A stretch of DNA of 6,077 bases from JADJYF01 sp050186725. Lineage in GTDB: Bacteria; Pseudomonadota; Gammaproteobacteria; Ga0077536. Location: the NCBI GenBank assembly GCA_050186725.1, contig JBFWYG010000149.1:1-6077 (forward strand), in the 5' to 3' direction. The translations under genes and the position numbers were made by a program. Below, one piece after another: positions 1 to 6,077 of the stretch; position 1 is the stretch's first letter; every line of letters begins with the position of its first letter. A model generated the notes under the pieces. That model searched no databases and was not told the origin of the DNA. It saw nothing but the letters and a program-made list of their open reading frames with translations.

Positions 1-85
1 ATCGCCGCAATTCCGTAGCGATTTTCCCGCCATACCGCCCGATGTTTGTTGTCGCGGCGACGCACTGTTTCGAATGCATTCACCG

Positions 86-99
86 TTGATCGCGATCAA
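86..99. promoter_or_regulatory. FNR/ANR/FixK-type operator (perfect palindrome)
   Basis: The 14 bases TTGATCGCGATCAA form a perfect palindrome and match every specified position of the FNR/ANR/Dnr/FixK consensus TTGAT-N4-ATCAA. The centre is near 92.5, about 105 bases upstream of the ATG at 198. If the site acted as a class II activator centred at -41.5, transcription would start near base 134, leaving a leader of about 64 bases. The -10 region would fall around 121-127, where only a weak match (GAAACT) is present. The sequence match is direct. Oxygen- or nitric-oxide-responsive control of the outer-membrane protein gene is inference. The site could also serve a divergent gene to the left of the window. 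Confidence 0.65.
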
Positions 100-184
100 G
101 TGCGAATCACCAGCGGGCGCGAAACTGCGCTCCAAGGGCTGCGCCGGGGATGGAGCAGCAAATCAAGTGACTGAAAAGACGAGA

Positions 185-190
185 AGAGGA
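185..190 (+). promoter_or_regulatory. Ribosome binding site of the outer-membrane protein gene
   Basis: AGAGGA lies 7 bases before the ATG at 198, which is good Shine-Dalgarno spacing. It fixes the start, since the next residues immediately form a signal peptide. Apart from the palindrome at 86-99 and a small 11-base palindrome at 51-61 (GTCGC-G-GCGAC), I recognise nothing else in bases 1-197. Confidence 0.7.
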
Positions 191-197
191 CACGACG

Positions 198-1175
198 ATG
201 AACCGTCACAAGACATTCACCCGGACTGCCATCGCGGCCGGCCTGCTGGCGGCCTGCGCTGGCGCCCAGGCAGACGCGGACGTGGCAGGCCTGCAACAGC
301 GCCTGGCCCAGATGGAACAGGAAATGGCCCAGCTTCGCGCCGAACTGGCCAAGGTCGCGGCCCAGGAACCGGTGCAAGAGCAGCGCGTGCAGGCCATCGA
401 GTCGCGCGTCGCGAAGGTCGAATCCGCGCCGGCGCCGGTGGCCGAGGCGCCCAAGGTGGCCGGCAATCGCGTGTTCTTCCGCGGCGGCTACGCGAAGATG
501 CCCGACGACCGCTCGAACGGCGCCTTCACCGACATGATCAACGTACCGGGCGCCCTCGGCCTGCCCGACATCAACAACACCTCCGATGACGGCTGGTATT
601 TCGGCGCGGGCTTCGACTTCCTGCTCTCGCGCGACACGCTCGGCCTGCTGCCGGGTGTGTGGACCATCGCCGAGCTCGGCCTCGAGTTCCGCGACATGGG
701 GGGCAAGCAGGCGCATCTCATCGGCCCGGTCGCCGAGTGCCTGCTGCTGAACGAGATCAAGACCGGCGGCGTGCCCGGTGCGGTCAACTGCACCAACATC
801 AAGGGCAAGCAGAACATGACCATGCTGACCGTGAGCGCGGCGCCGAAGCTGAAGTTCATGGAAGGCTCGAAGCTGCGGCCGTGGATCATTCCGGCCGGCT
901 TCGACATCAATGTCATCTCGCCGCCGTCCGACAGCACCAACTACCTCGACGTGGGCGTGCAGTTCGGCGCGGGTCTCGACTACGAGGTGTTTCCCGGCAT
1001 CACCCTCGGCGCCGACTTCCGCTATCACCTGGCGGCCAACCTGACCGACCCGGACTACGAGAGCGGTGCGATCGCAGCCGCCCAGGCGGCGGGCCTGGTG
1101 AAGGGCCTCGAGCTCAACACCAAGCAGAAGAACGACGTCTGGACCGCCGGCATCTCCCTCGGCATCGCGTTCTGA
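198..1175 (+). CDS. Outer-membrane beta-barrel protein with N-terminal coiled coil
   Basis: This 325-residue protein is predicted to be exported and inserted in the outer membrane; its substrate or partner is unknown. Residues 1-25 form a signal peptide: basic MNRHK, a hydrophobic core, then AQA before Asp26. Residues 29-75 make a coiled coil with regular heptad hydrophobics at L32, L36, M39, M43, L46, L50 and V53. A Pro/Ala-rich linker (about 77-88) leads into a beta-barrel-like domain (90-325) of alternating, aromatic- and Gly-rich strands. The protein ends in the hydrophobic GISLGIAF with a terminal Phe, the usual signature for Bam-dependent barrel insertion. C181 and C198 could form a loop disulfide. 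L17-A18-A19-C20 also fits a lipobox, so lipidation at C20 is an alternative to cleavage after A25. The gene stands alone between the FNR-type site and two hairpins. The general class is well supported, but I do not recognise a named family. Confidence 0.8.
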   Translation: MNRHKTFTRTAIAAGLLAACAGAQADADVAGLQQRLAQMEQEMAQLRAELAKVAAQEPVQEQRVQAIESRVAKVESAPAPVAEAPKVAGNRVFFRGGYAKMPDDRSNGAFTDMINVPGALGLPDINNTSDDGWYFGAGFDFLLSRDTLGLLPGVWTIAELGLEFRDMGGKQAHLIGPVAECLLLNEIKTGGVPGAVNCTNIKGKQNMTMLTVSAAPKLKFMEGSKLRPWIIPAGFDINVISPPSDSTNYLDVGVQFGAGLDYEVFPGITLGADFRYHLAANLTDPDYESGAIAAAQAAGLVKGLELNTKQKNDVWTAGISLGIAF

Positions 1176-1180
1176 TCCCA

Positions 1181-1203
1181 CGCGCGGTTCTTCCCACCGC
1201 GCG
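1181..1203 (+). repeat. Hairpin just downstream of the outer-membrane protein gene
   Basis: CGCGCGGT (1181-1188) and ACCGCGCG (1196-1203) are perfect inverted arms around a 7-base loop, starting 6 bases after the stop codon. No T tract follows, so alone it is not a standard intrinsic terminator. It may stabilise the 3' end of the mRNA or assist the hairpin that follows. Confidence 0.5.
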
Positions 1204-1210
1204 CTGCCCG

Positions 1211-1249
1211 AGCCGGGCTTCTCCCTCGCCGAGGAGCCCGGCTTTCTTT
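1211..1249 (+). terminator. Rho-independent terminator after the outer-membrane protein gene
   Basis: AGCCGGGC (1211-1218) pairs perfectly with GCCCGGCT (1236-1243). The loop region contains a small inner CCTC/GAGG stem. The tail TTTCTTT (1243-1249) is a T-rich run broken by one C. It lies 36 bases after the stop at 1175 and about 60 bases before acetate kinase, and so separates the two transcription units. A promoter for the ackA cluster should then lie in 1250-1311. The only candidate I see there is a weak -10-like TAGAGT at 1270-1275 with no convincing -35. Confidence 0.75.
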
Positions 1250-1311
1250 CGTGCGACGCTCACCGTCGGTAGAGTAGCTTCACGCTCATTTTCCGCCAGG
1301 TGCTGCGCATC

Positions 1312-2433
1312 ATGCCCGCCGTCTCTCGCCTGCTGACCGTCAACGCCGGCAGTTCCTCGGTGCGACTGGCGGCCTATGACTTCGACGACGCCGACGCGCC
1401 GCCGCTGGCGACACGCCACGAGCAGGGCGCTCTGCCCGATCCGCGCGCCACGCTCGCCGACTTCATCGCGCCGCTTGGTGACGCGCATTGGACGGTGGTC
1501 CATCGCGTCGTGCACGGCGGCGCGACGCTGCCGCCCTGCTGCCTGGTCGACGCCGCGGTCGAACGCGAGATAGAGGCCTTGGCGCCGCTCGCCCCGCTGC
1601 ACAATCCGCCGGCGCTCTGTTGGCTGCGCGCGGCGCGTGACTGCCTGGGCGCCGACGCGCCGCAGGTGGCGGTGTTCGATACCGGTTTCTTTCGCGACCT
1701 GCCGCCGGTCGCACAGCGCTATGCGCTGCCGCGCGCGCTGAACGCGCAGTTCGGCCTGCGCCGCTACGGATTTCACGGCCTCGCTCATCACGCGCTCTGG
1801 CGCCGCTGGACGGCGCTGCGGCCGGACCTGCCGCGCGGCGGCCGGGTGATCAGTTTTCAGCTCGGCAGCGGCTGTTCGGTGGCGGCGGTCGCGCATGGTC
1901 GCGCGCTGGACACCTCGATGGGCTTTTCGCCCCTGGAGGGGCTGGTGATGGCGACCCGCGGCGGCGACCTGGACCCGGGCCTGCTGCTGCACCTCGCGCG
2001 TGACAGGGGTATGTCGCTCGACGCCCTCGCCCACCTGCTCAGCCACGAGGCAGGGCTGGCCGGGCTGTCCGGCCGCAGCGGTGATCTGCGCGAACTGCTG
2101 GCGGCCGAGGATGCCGACGCGCGTCTCGCGGTCGACGTCTACTGTTACCGCGCGCGTAAGTATCTCGGCGCCTACCTCGCCGTGCTGGGCGGCGCGGACG
2201 CGATCCTGTTCGGCGGCGGCGCGGGCGAGAACGCGCCGGCGGTGCGCGCTGGCATTCTTGGCGGTGGCGAGTGGGCGGGCATCACCCTCGACCCGGCCGC
2301 CAATCGCGCCGCCCGCGGCGTGGAGGCGGACATCGCCGCGCCCGGCAGCTGCATCGCCATCCACGTGCTGCGGGTGGACGAAGCGCACGAACTGGCCGAT
2401 GCTGCGCGCGCCCTGCTCGCTCGCGGGGCCTGA
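1312..2433 (+). CDS. ackA: Acetate kinase (acetate/propionate kinase family)
   Basis: Cytosolic ASKHA-fold kinase interconverting acetyl-phosphate + ADP and acetate + ATP; here it would harvest acetyl-phosphate made by the phosphoketolase downstream. Family blocks appear in order: VNAGSSS (10-16), HRVVHGG (64-70), LHNPPA (96-101), FDTGF (122-126), RRYGFHGLAHH (150-160), LGSGCS (184-189), DTSMGFSPLEGLVMATRGGDLDP (200-222, interrupted only by conservative changes) and GGGAGEN (301-307). Key Methanosarcina-type residues align as R91=R65, H123=H97, D148=D123, H180=H155, R241=R216 and E384=E357. Two positions differ: H208 is Q183 and N211 is S186. At 373 residues it is shorter than the usual 400 or so, mainly because about 30 residues are missing between the first motif and HRVVHGG. 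I chose ATG 1312 because it gives the normal N-terminal length and has CCAGG upstream, though at a long 11-base spacing; GTG 1300 is the alternative. First gene of the cluster. Confidence 0.9.
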   Translation: MPAVSRLLTVNAGSSSVRLAAYDFDDADAPPLATRHEQGALPDPRATLADFIAPLGDAHWTVVHRVVHGGATLPPCCLVDAAVEREIEALAPLAPLHNPPALCWLRAARDCLGADAPQVAVFDTGFFRDLPPVAQRYALPRALNAQFGLRRYGFHGLAHHALWRRWTALRPDLPRGGRVISFQLGSGCSVAAVAHGRALDTSMGFSPLEGLVMATRGGDLDPGLLLHLARDRGMSLDALAHLLSHEAGLAGLSGRSGDLRELLAAEDADARLAVDVYCYRARKYLGAYLAVLGGADAILFGGGAGENAPAVRAGILGGGEWAGITLDPAANRAARGVEADIAAPGSCIAIHVLRVDEAHELADAARALLARGA

Positions 2434-2465
2434 ACCTCACCAAGTCACGCCTGTGCCGGAGCCAC

Positions 2466-2470
2466 GGAGA
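2466..2470 (+). promoter_or_regulatory. Ribosome binding site of tal
   Basis: GGAGA lies 5-6 bases before the ATG at 2476 and supports that start. It falls in the 42-base gap after ackA, which shows no terminator hairpin or obvious promoter, consistent with read-through. Confidence 0.7.
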
Positions 2471-2475
2471 CCCCG

Positions 2476-3558
2476 ATGAACAGCAATCCTCTGCGCGAAC
2501 TCGCCCACCACGGACAATCGGTGTGGCTGGACTACATCGAACGCGACTTCCTGGCCCGGGGTGAACTCGCGCGCCTCGTGGCGGAGGACAACGTCACCGG
2601 CGTGACCTCCAACCCGGCGATCTTCGAGAAAGCCATCGCCGGCGGCGCGGGCTATCGCGACGCGCTCACGGCTCTGGCCGGGCGCTCGTCCGCCGAGACG
2701 GTCGAGACGCTGATGGTCGAGGACATCCGTCACGCCTGCGAGGTGCTCGCGCCGGTGCACGCGCGCGCCGACATGCAGGACGGCTTCGTCAGCATCGAGG
2801 TCTCGCCGGAACTGGCCCACGACGAGGCCGCGACCATCGACGCCGCGCTGCGCCTGTCGCGGCGCATCGCGCGTCCGAACCTGATGATTAAAGTGCCGGG
2901 CACGCCGGCCGGCCTGCGCGCCACCGAGGAACTCATCGCGCGCGGCTTGAGCGTCAACGTCACGCTGCTGTTCGCGGTCCCCACCTATCGCAACGTGGTC
3001 GATGCCTACGCGCGAGGTCTCGCGCGCCGCCATGCGGCCGGCCTGCCGTTGCACGGCGTCGCCAGCGTCGCGAGCTTCTTCGTCAGCCGCGTCGATACCC
3101 TGGTCGACAAGCTGCTCGCCGAGAAGGGCGAGGCGGGCGCCGCGCTCGCCGGGCGCGCCGCGATCGCCAATGCCAAGCTCGCCTACCGCCTCTACCAGTC
3201 GCAGCAGGACTCGCGGGACTGGCAGACCCTGGCCGCGGCCGGCGCCCAGCCCCAGCGCCTGCTGTGGGCGAGCACCGGCACCAAGTCGCCGCTGATGAGC
3301 GACGTGGTCTATGTCGATGAATTGATCGGGCCGGACACGGTCAACACCGTACCGCCAGCGACGCTCGACGCGTTCCGCGATCACGGCCGCGCGCGCGCGA
3401 CCTTGACCAAGGGTTACGACGAGGCCGATGCGACGATGCGGGCGCTTGCCGGGCTCGGCATCTCCATCGACCAGGTGACCGACACCCTGCTGGACGAAGG
3501 TCTGGTACTGTTCCAGCAGGCCTACCAGCGTCTGCTGGGGGCGGTGGGGCAGACCTGA
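2476..3558 (+). CDS. tal: Transaldolase
   Basis: Cytosolic class I aldolase-type (TIM-barrel) enzyme of the non-oxidative pentose phosphate pathway. It moves a dihydroxyacetone unit between sedoheptulose-7-P + glyceraldehyde-3-P and erythrose-4-P + fructose-6-P. The Schiff-base lysine is K139 in LMIKVPGT (136-143). Other residues line up with E. coli TalB: D19 (D17), N46 in GVTSNPAIF (N35), E108 in SIEVSPE (E96), N161 and T163 in VNVTLLF (N154, T156), and S200 and R205 in SFFVSR (S176, R181). The C-terminal part has LLWASTGTKSP and YVDELIGPDTVNTVPP. At 360 residues it matches the longer mycobacterial/cyanobacterial-type transaldolases rather than the enterobacterial type of about 317. No C-terminal glucose-6-P isomerase domain is fused, unlike the Tal-Pgi fusions of some bacteria. 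It lies between ackA and xfp, which suggests it feeds or drains sugar phosphates around the phosphoketolase. Confidence 0.95.
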   Translation: MNSNPLRELAHHGQSVWLDYIERDFLARGELARLVAEDNVTGVTSNPAIFEKAIAGGAGYRDALTALAGRSSAETVETLMVEDIRHACEVLAPVHARADMQDGFVSIEVSPELAHDEAATIDAALRLSRRIARPNLMIKVPGTPAGLRATEELIARGLSVNVTLLFAVPTYRNVVDAYARGLARRHAAGLPLHGVASVASFFVSRVDTLVDKLLAEKGEAGAALAGRAAIANAKLAYRLYQSQQDSRDWQTLAAAGAQPQRLLWASTGTKSPLMSDVVYVDELIGPDTVNTVPPATLDAFRDHGRARATLTKGYDEADATMRALAGLGISIDQVTDTLLDEGLVLFQQAYQRLLGAVGQT

Positions 3559-3572
3559 TTCACGAACACGCC

Positions 3573-3577
3573 GGGAG
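3573..3577 (+). promoter_or_regulatory. Ribosome binding site of xfp
   Basis: GGGAG lies 9 bases before the ATG at 3587 in the 28-base gap after tal. It selects this start over downstream methionines such as M34, which already lies inside the conserved MIHLQDNALL block. Confidence 0.7.
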
Positions 3578-3586
3578 CGCCACCCC

Positions 3587-5992
3587 ATGACGAGCACCGA
3601 GGAGACGGCGACCGCGCCCCTCAGCGCCGACGAACTCGCGCGCCTCGATGCCTGGTGGCGCGCCTGCAATTACCTGACGGTGGGCATGATCCACCTGCAG
3701 GACAATGCGCTGCTGACCACACCGCTCCGCGCCGAGCACGTCAAGCACCGCGTGCTCGGCCACTGGGGTTCGAGCCCGGGACTGTCGTTCATCTACACCC
3801 ATCTGAACCGGCTCATCGTGCGCGAGGATCTCAACATGATCTTCGTCACGGGGCCGGGGCACGGCGCGCCCGGCGTGCTGGGCCCGGCCTATCTCGAAGG
3901 CACCTACAGCGAGCTCTACCCGGACAAGAGCGAGGACGCGCAGGGGCTCGAGCGCTTCTTCAAGCAGTTCTCCTTTCCCGGCAACATCGGCAGCCACATG
4001 ACGCCCGAGGCGCCGGGCTCCATCCATGAAGGTGGCGAGCTCGGTTATTCGCTCTCGCACGCCTTCGGCGCGGCCTTCGACAATCCTTCGCTCATCGTCG
4101 CGGCCGTGGTCGGCGACGGCGAGGCCGAGACCGGGCCGCTCGCCACCGCCTGGCACTCGAACAAGTTCCTCGATCCGCGACGCGACGGCGCGGTGCTGCC
4201 GATACTGCATCTGAACGGCTACAAGATTGCCAACCCCACCCTGCTCGCGCGCATCAGCCACGCGGAGCTGGAGGCGCTGTTCGTCGGCTACGGCTACACG
4301 CCCTACTTCGTCGAAGGCGACGAACCCGCCGCGATGCACCAGGCGATGGCGGCGACGCTCGGTCGCGCGTTGGCCGACATTCGCCGCGCCCAGGCCGAGG
4401 CCCGCGGCAGCGGCCCGCTGACACGCCCGCGCTGGCCGATGATCGTGCTGCGCTCGCCCAAGGGCTGGACGGGACCGAAGGAGATCGACGGGCATCGCAT
4501 CGAGGGCTCGTGGCGCGCGCACCAGGTGCCGATGAGCGACGTGCGCGAGAACGACGCCCATCGCGCCATGCTCGAGCAGTGGCTGCGCAGCTACCGGCCC
4601 GAGGAACTGTTCGACGCGGGCGGGAGACTGCGGGAAGACCTGCGTGCCCTCGCGCCGCGCGGCGCGCGGCGCATGAGCGCCAACCCGCACGCCAACGGCG
4701 GCATGCTGCGCCGGGATCTCAGGCAGCCCGACTATCGCGACTACGCCGTGGCGGTGCCCAAGCCAGGCACGGTGTTCGCCGAGAACACACGGCCGCTCGG
4801 CAAGCTCCTGCGCGACGTGCTGCGCGCCAATCCCGACAACTTCCGTGTGTTCGGGCCGGACGAGACCGCGTCGAACCGCCTGCAGGACGTGTTCGAGGCG
4901 AGCGCCAAGACCTGGATGGCGGAGATGCGACCGGAAGACGCCGATGGCGGCCTGCTCGCGCCGAACGGTCGCGTGATGGAGATGCTCTCGGAGCACACGC
5001 TGCTCGGCTGGATGGAGGGCTACCTGCTCTCCGGACGGCACGGCTTGTTCCATACCTACGAAGCCTTCGCCCACGTCATCGATTCGATGTTCAACCAGCA
5101 CGCAAAGTGGCTGGACATCTCCAAGCACCACGTGAGCTGGCGGCGCCCGGTGTCGGCGGCCAACATCCTGCTGTCGTCGACCGTCTGGCGCCAGGACCAC
5201 AACGGCTTCTCCCACCAGGACCCGGGCTTTCTCGACCTGGTGTGCAACAAGAGTCCGCTGGTGGTGCGCGCCTACCTGCCGCCGGACGCCAACTGCCTGC
5301 TCGCGATCGCCGATCGCTGCCTGCGCGACACCGACGTCATCAACGTCATCGTGTGCGACAAGCAGTCGCATCTGCAGTACCTCGACATCGCCGAGGCCGA
5401 GCGCCACGTCGCCAAGGGCATCGGACTGTGGGACTGGGCGAGCAACGACCACCTGGGACCGCAGGCCGGCGATCCCGACGTCGTCATGGTCGGCTGCGGC
5501 GACGTGCCGACACGCGAGGCGCTGGCCGCCTGCGCGCTGCTGCGCGAGCACTGCCCGGACATCAAGGTGCGCTTCGTCAACGTGGTGGATCTCTTCACCC
5601 TGGTGCCGCGCGAAGAGCATCCCCACGGCCTCACCGATCGCGACTTCGACACGCTCTTCACCCGCGACCGGCCGGTGGTGTTCAACTACCACGGCTATCC
5701 GTGGCTCATCCATCGCCTCACCTACCGGCGCAGCAACCAGCAGCGCATCCACGTGCGCGGCTACAAGGAGAAGGGCAACATCAACACGCCGCTGGAACTC
5801 GCGATCAAGAACCAGGTGGACCGCTTCAACCTCGTGATCGACGTGATCGATCGCGTGCCGCGGCTAGGCTCCGCGGCCGCCCATCTGAAGGAAGCGATGA
5901 AGAACGCCATCCTGTCGCACATGGCCCACGCCTTCGAGCACGGCACCGACCGAGCGGAGATCGGCGCCTGGACCTGGCCGGCGGGAGACTAG
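3587..5992 (+). CDS. xfp: Phosphoketolase (xylulose-5-P / fructose-6-P)
   Basis: Cytosolic thiamine-diphosphate enzyme that uses phosphate to split xylulose-5-P into acetyl-phosphate + glyceraldehyde-3-P, and in many members fructose-6-P into acetyl-phosphate + erythrose-4-P. Its 801 residues match the usual 790-830. The N-terminal TPP-binding domain has GHWGSSPG (58-65), GPGHGAPG (89-96), both family signatures EGGELGY (148-154) and G-x3-D-x-P...GDGE (161-179), and LNGYKIANPT. The middle domain has FGPDETASN, the catalytic Glu block LSEH (E469, equivalent to Bifidobacterium E479), GRHGLFHTYEAF and RQDHNGFSHQDPG (535-546). The C-terminal domain runs to about 795. Active-site residues equivalent to Bifidobacterium H64, H97, H142, H548 and H553 are intact as H59, H92, H137, H538 and H543. 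No truncation or frameshift is seen. X5P-only versus dual specificity cannot be told from sequence here. Last gene of the cluster, supplying substrate to AckA. Confidence 0.97.
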   Translation: MTSTEETATAPLSADELARLDAWWRACNYLTVGMIHLQDNALLTTPLRAEHVKHRVLGHWGSSPGLSFIYTHLNRLIVREDLNMIFVTGPGHGAPGVLGPAYLEGTYSELYPDKSEDAQGLERFFKQFSFPGNIGSHMTPEAPGSIHEGGELGYSLSHAFGAAFDNPSLIVAAVVGDGEAETGPLATAWHSNKFLDPRRDGAVLPILHLNGYKIANPTLLARISHAELEALFVGYGYTPYFVEGDEPAAMHQAMAATLGRALADIRRAQAEARGSGPLTRPRWPMIVLRSPKGWTGPKEIDGHRIEGSWRAHQVPMSDVRENDAHRAMLEQWLRSYRPEELFDAGGRLREDLRALAPRGARRMSANPHANGGMLRRDLRQPDYRDYAVAVPKPGTVFAENTRPLGKLLRDVLRANPDNFRVFGPDETASNRLQDVFEASAKTWMAEMRPEDADGGLLAPNGRVMEMLSEHTLLGWMEGYLLSGRHGLFHTYEAFAHVIDSMFNQHAKWLDISKHHVSWRRPVSAANILLSSTVWRQDHNGFSHQDPGFLDLVCNKSPLVVRAYLPPDANCLLAIADRCLRDTDVINVIVCDKQSHLQYLDIAEAERHVAKGIGLWDWASNDHLGPQAGDPDVVMVGCGDVPTREALAACALLREHCPDIKVRFVNVVDLFTLVPREEHPHGLTDRDFDTLFTRDRPVVFNYHGYPWLIHRLTYRRSNQQRIHVRGYKEKGNINTPLELAIKNQVDRFNLVIDVIDRVPRLGSAAAHLKEAMKNAILSHMAHAFEHGTDRAEIGAWTWPAGD

Positions 5993-6045
5993 CTCTGTGG
6001 CTCGCGCCCCGGCGAACGCGCGTCGATGGGCTGTGAAGCCGATGG

Positions 6046-6065
6046 ATGCCTGCTTGCGCAGGCAT
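6046..6065. repeat. Hairpin resembling a small dispersed intergenic repeat
   Basis: ATGCCTGC (6046-6053) and GCAGGCAT (6058-6065) are perfect inverted arms around TTGC. Read on the reverse strand with its flanks (CGTCATGCC...GGCATCCA), it resembles the short repeats of the form CGTCATTCCCGC...GCGGGAATCCA that are scattered between genes in many beta- and gammaproteobacteria. The spurious reverse reading MPAQAGIH is also typical of that repeat. No T tract follows on the + strand, so standard intrinsic termination of the xfp transcript is doubtful, although the stem could protect its 3' end. Repeat identity is from remembered consensus and cannot be tested within one window, where it occurs once. 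The rest of 5993-6077 shows no gene. Confidence 0.5.
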
Positions 6066-6077
6066 GACGAGGGGAAT

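Noticed and set aside
51..61. GTCGC-G-GCGAC palindrome in the leader as an operator
   Set aside because: Short GC-rich palindromes arise often by chance at this base composition, and it matches no regulator motif I know.
96..1181. A 361-codon minus-strand open frame opposite the barrel gene
   Set aside because: It is compositionally biased antisense to a gene with a clear signal peptide, ribosome binding site and barrel C-terminus. It also runs through the regulatory palindrome.
1270..1275. TAGAGT as a -10 promoter element for the ackA cluster
   Set aside because: It matches four of six consensus bases but has no credible -35 at proper spacing, so it is mentioned only as a weak possibility.
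1114..2388. A 424-codon minus-strand open frame opposite ackA
   Set aside because: It crosses the terminator and mirrors the ackA reading frame. The translation is Arg/Ala/Gln-rich with no recognisable domain.
3560..5752. A 730-codon open frame on the minus strand opposite xfp
   Set aside because: It is an antisense shadow of a certain phosphoketolase in high-GC DNA. The translation is low-complexity (rich in Arg, Val, Ala, His), shows no family motif, and no other evidence supports it.
4510..6036. A 508-codon open frame on the + strand within xfp
   Set aside because: It is an out-of-frame reading of the xfp coding sequence, dominated by Arg, Ala, Gly and Pro, with no independent start signal.
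5826..6065. Minus-strand small open frame beginning MPAQAGIH
   Set aside because: The start falls in the repeat-like hairpin at 6046-6065. Such readings are a known artefact of these repeats, and the rest overlaps the end of xfp antisense.

Overview
The window is about 6 kb of high-GC bacterial DNA with four complete genes, all on the + strand. The GC-rich codon use, the Gram-negative outer-membrane protein and a dispersed-repeat-like hairpin at the right end point to a proteobacterium, most likely beta- or gammaproteobacterial. I cannot name the genus from sequence alone.

Left region (1-1250): a leader of about 200 bases carries a perfect 14-bp palindrome (86-99) that matches the FNR/ANR/FixK consensus TTGAT-N4-ATCAA. 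It precedes a gene for a secreted, coiled-coil-tethered outer-membrane beta-barrel protein (198-1175). Two hairpins follow the gene, and the second has a T-rich tail and looks like an intrinsic terminator (1211-1249).

Central and right region (1312-5992): a compact three-gene cluster encodes acetate kinase (ackA), transaldolase (tal) and phosphoketolase (xfp). Gaps are 42 and 28 bases, and tal and xfp each have a clear Shine-Dalgarno sequence, so one transcript is likely. Phosphoketolase cleaves xylulose-5-P and/or fructose-6-P with phosphate to acetyl-phosphate plus glyceraldehyde-3-P or erythrose-4-P. Transaldolase rearranges the sugar phosphates, and acetate kinase converts acetyl-phosphate to acetate with ATP formation. 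Together they form a phosphoketolase shunt from the pentose-phosphate or Calvin-cycle pool to acetate and ATP. No phosphotransacetylase or transketolase lies in the window.

Right end (5993-6077): a short noncoding stretch holds a perfect 8-bp-stem hairpin resembling the small dispersed intergenic repeats common in proteobacteria.

I see no mobile element, CRISPR array, RNA gene or wholly new system. The points most worth a second look are the FNR-type site, the acetate kinase with two altered active-site positions and a shortened N-terminal domain, and the metabolic logic of the cluster.
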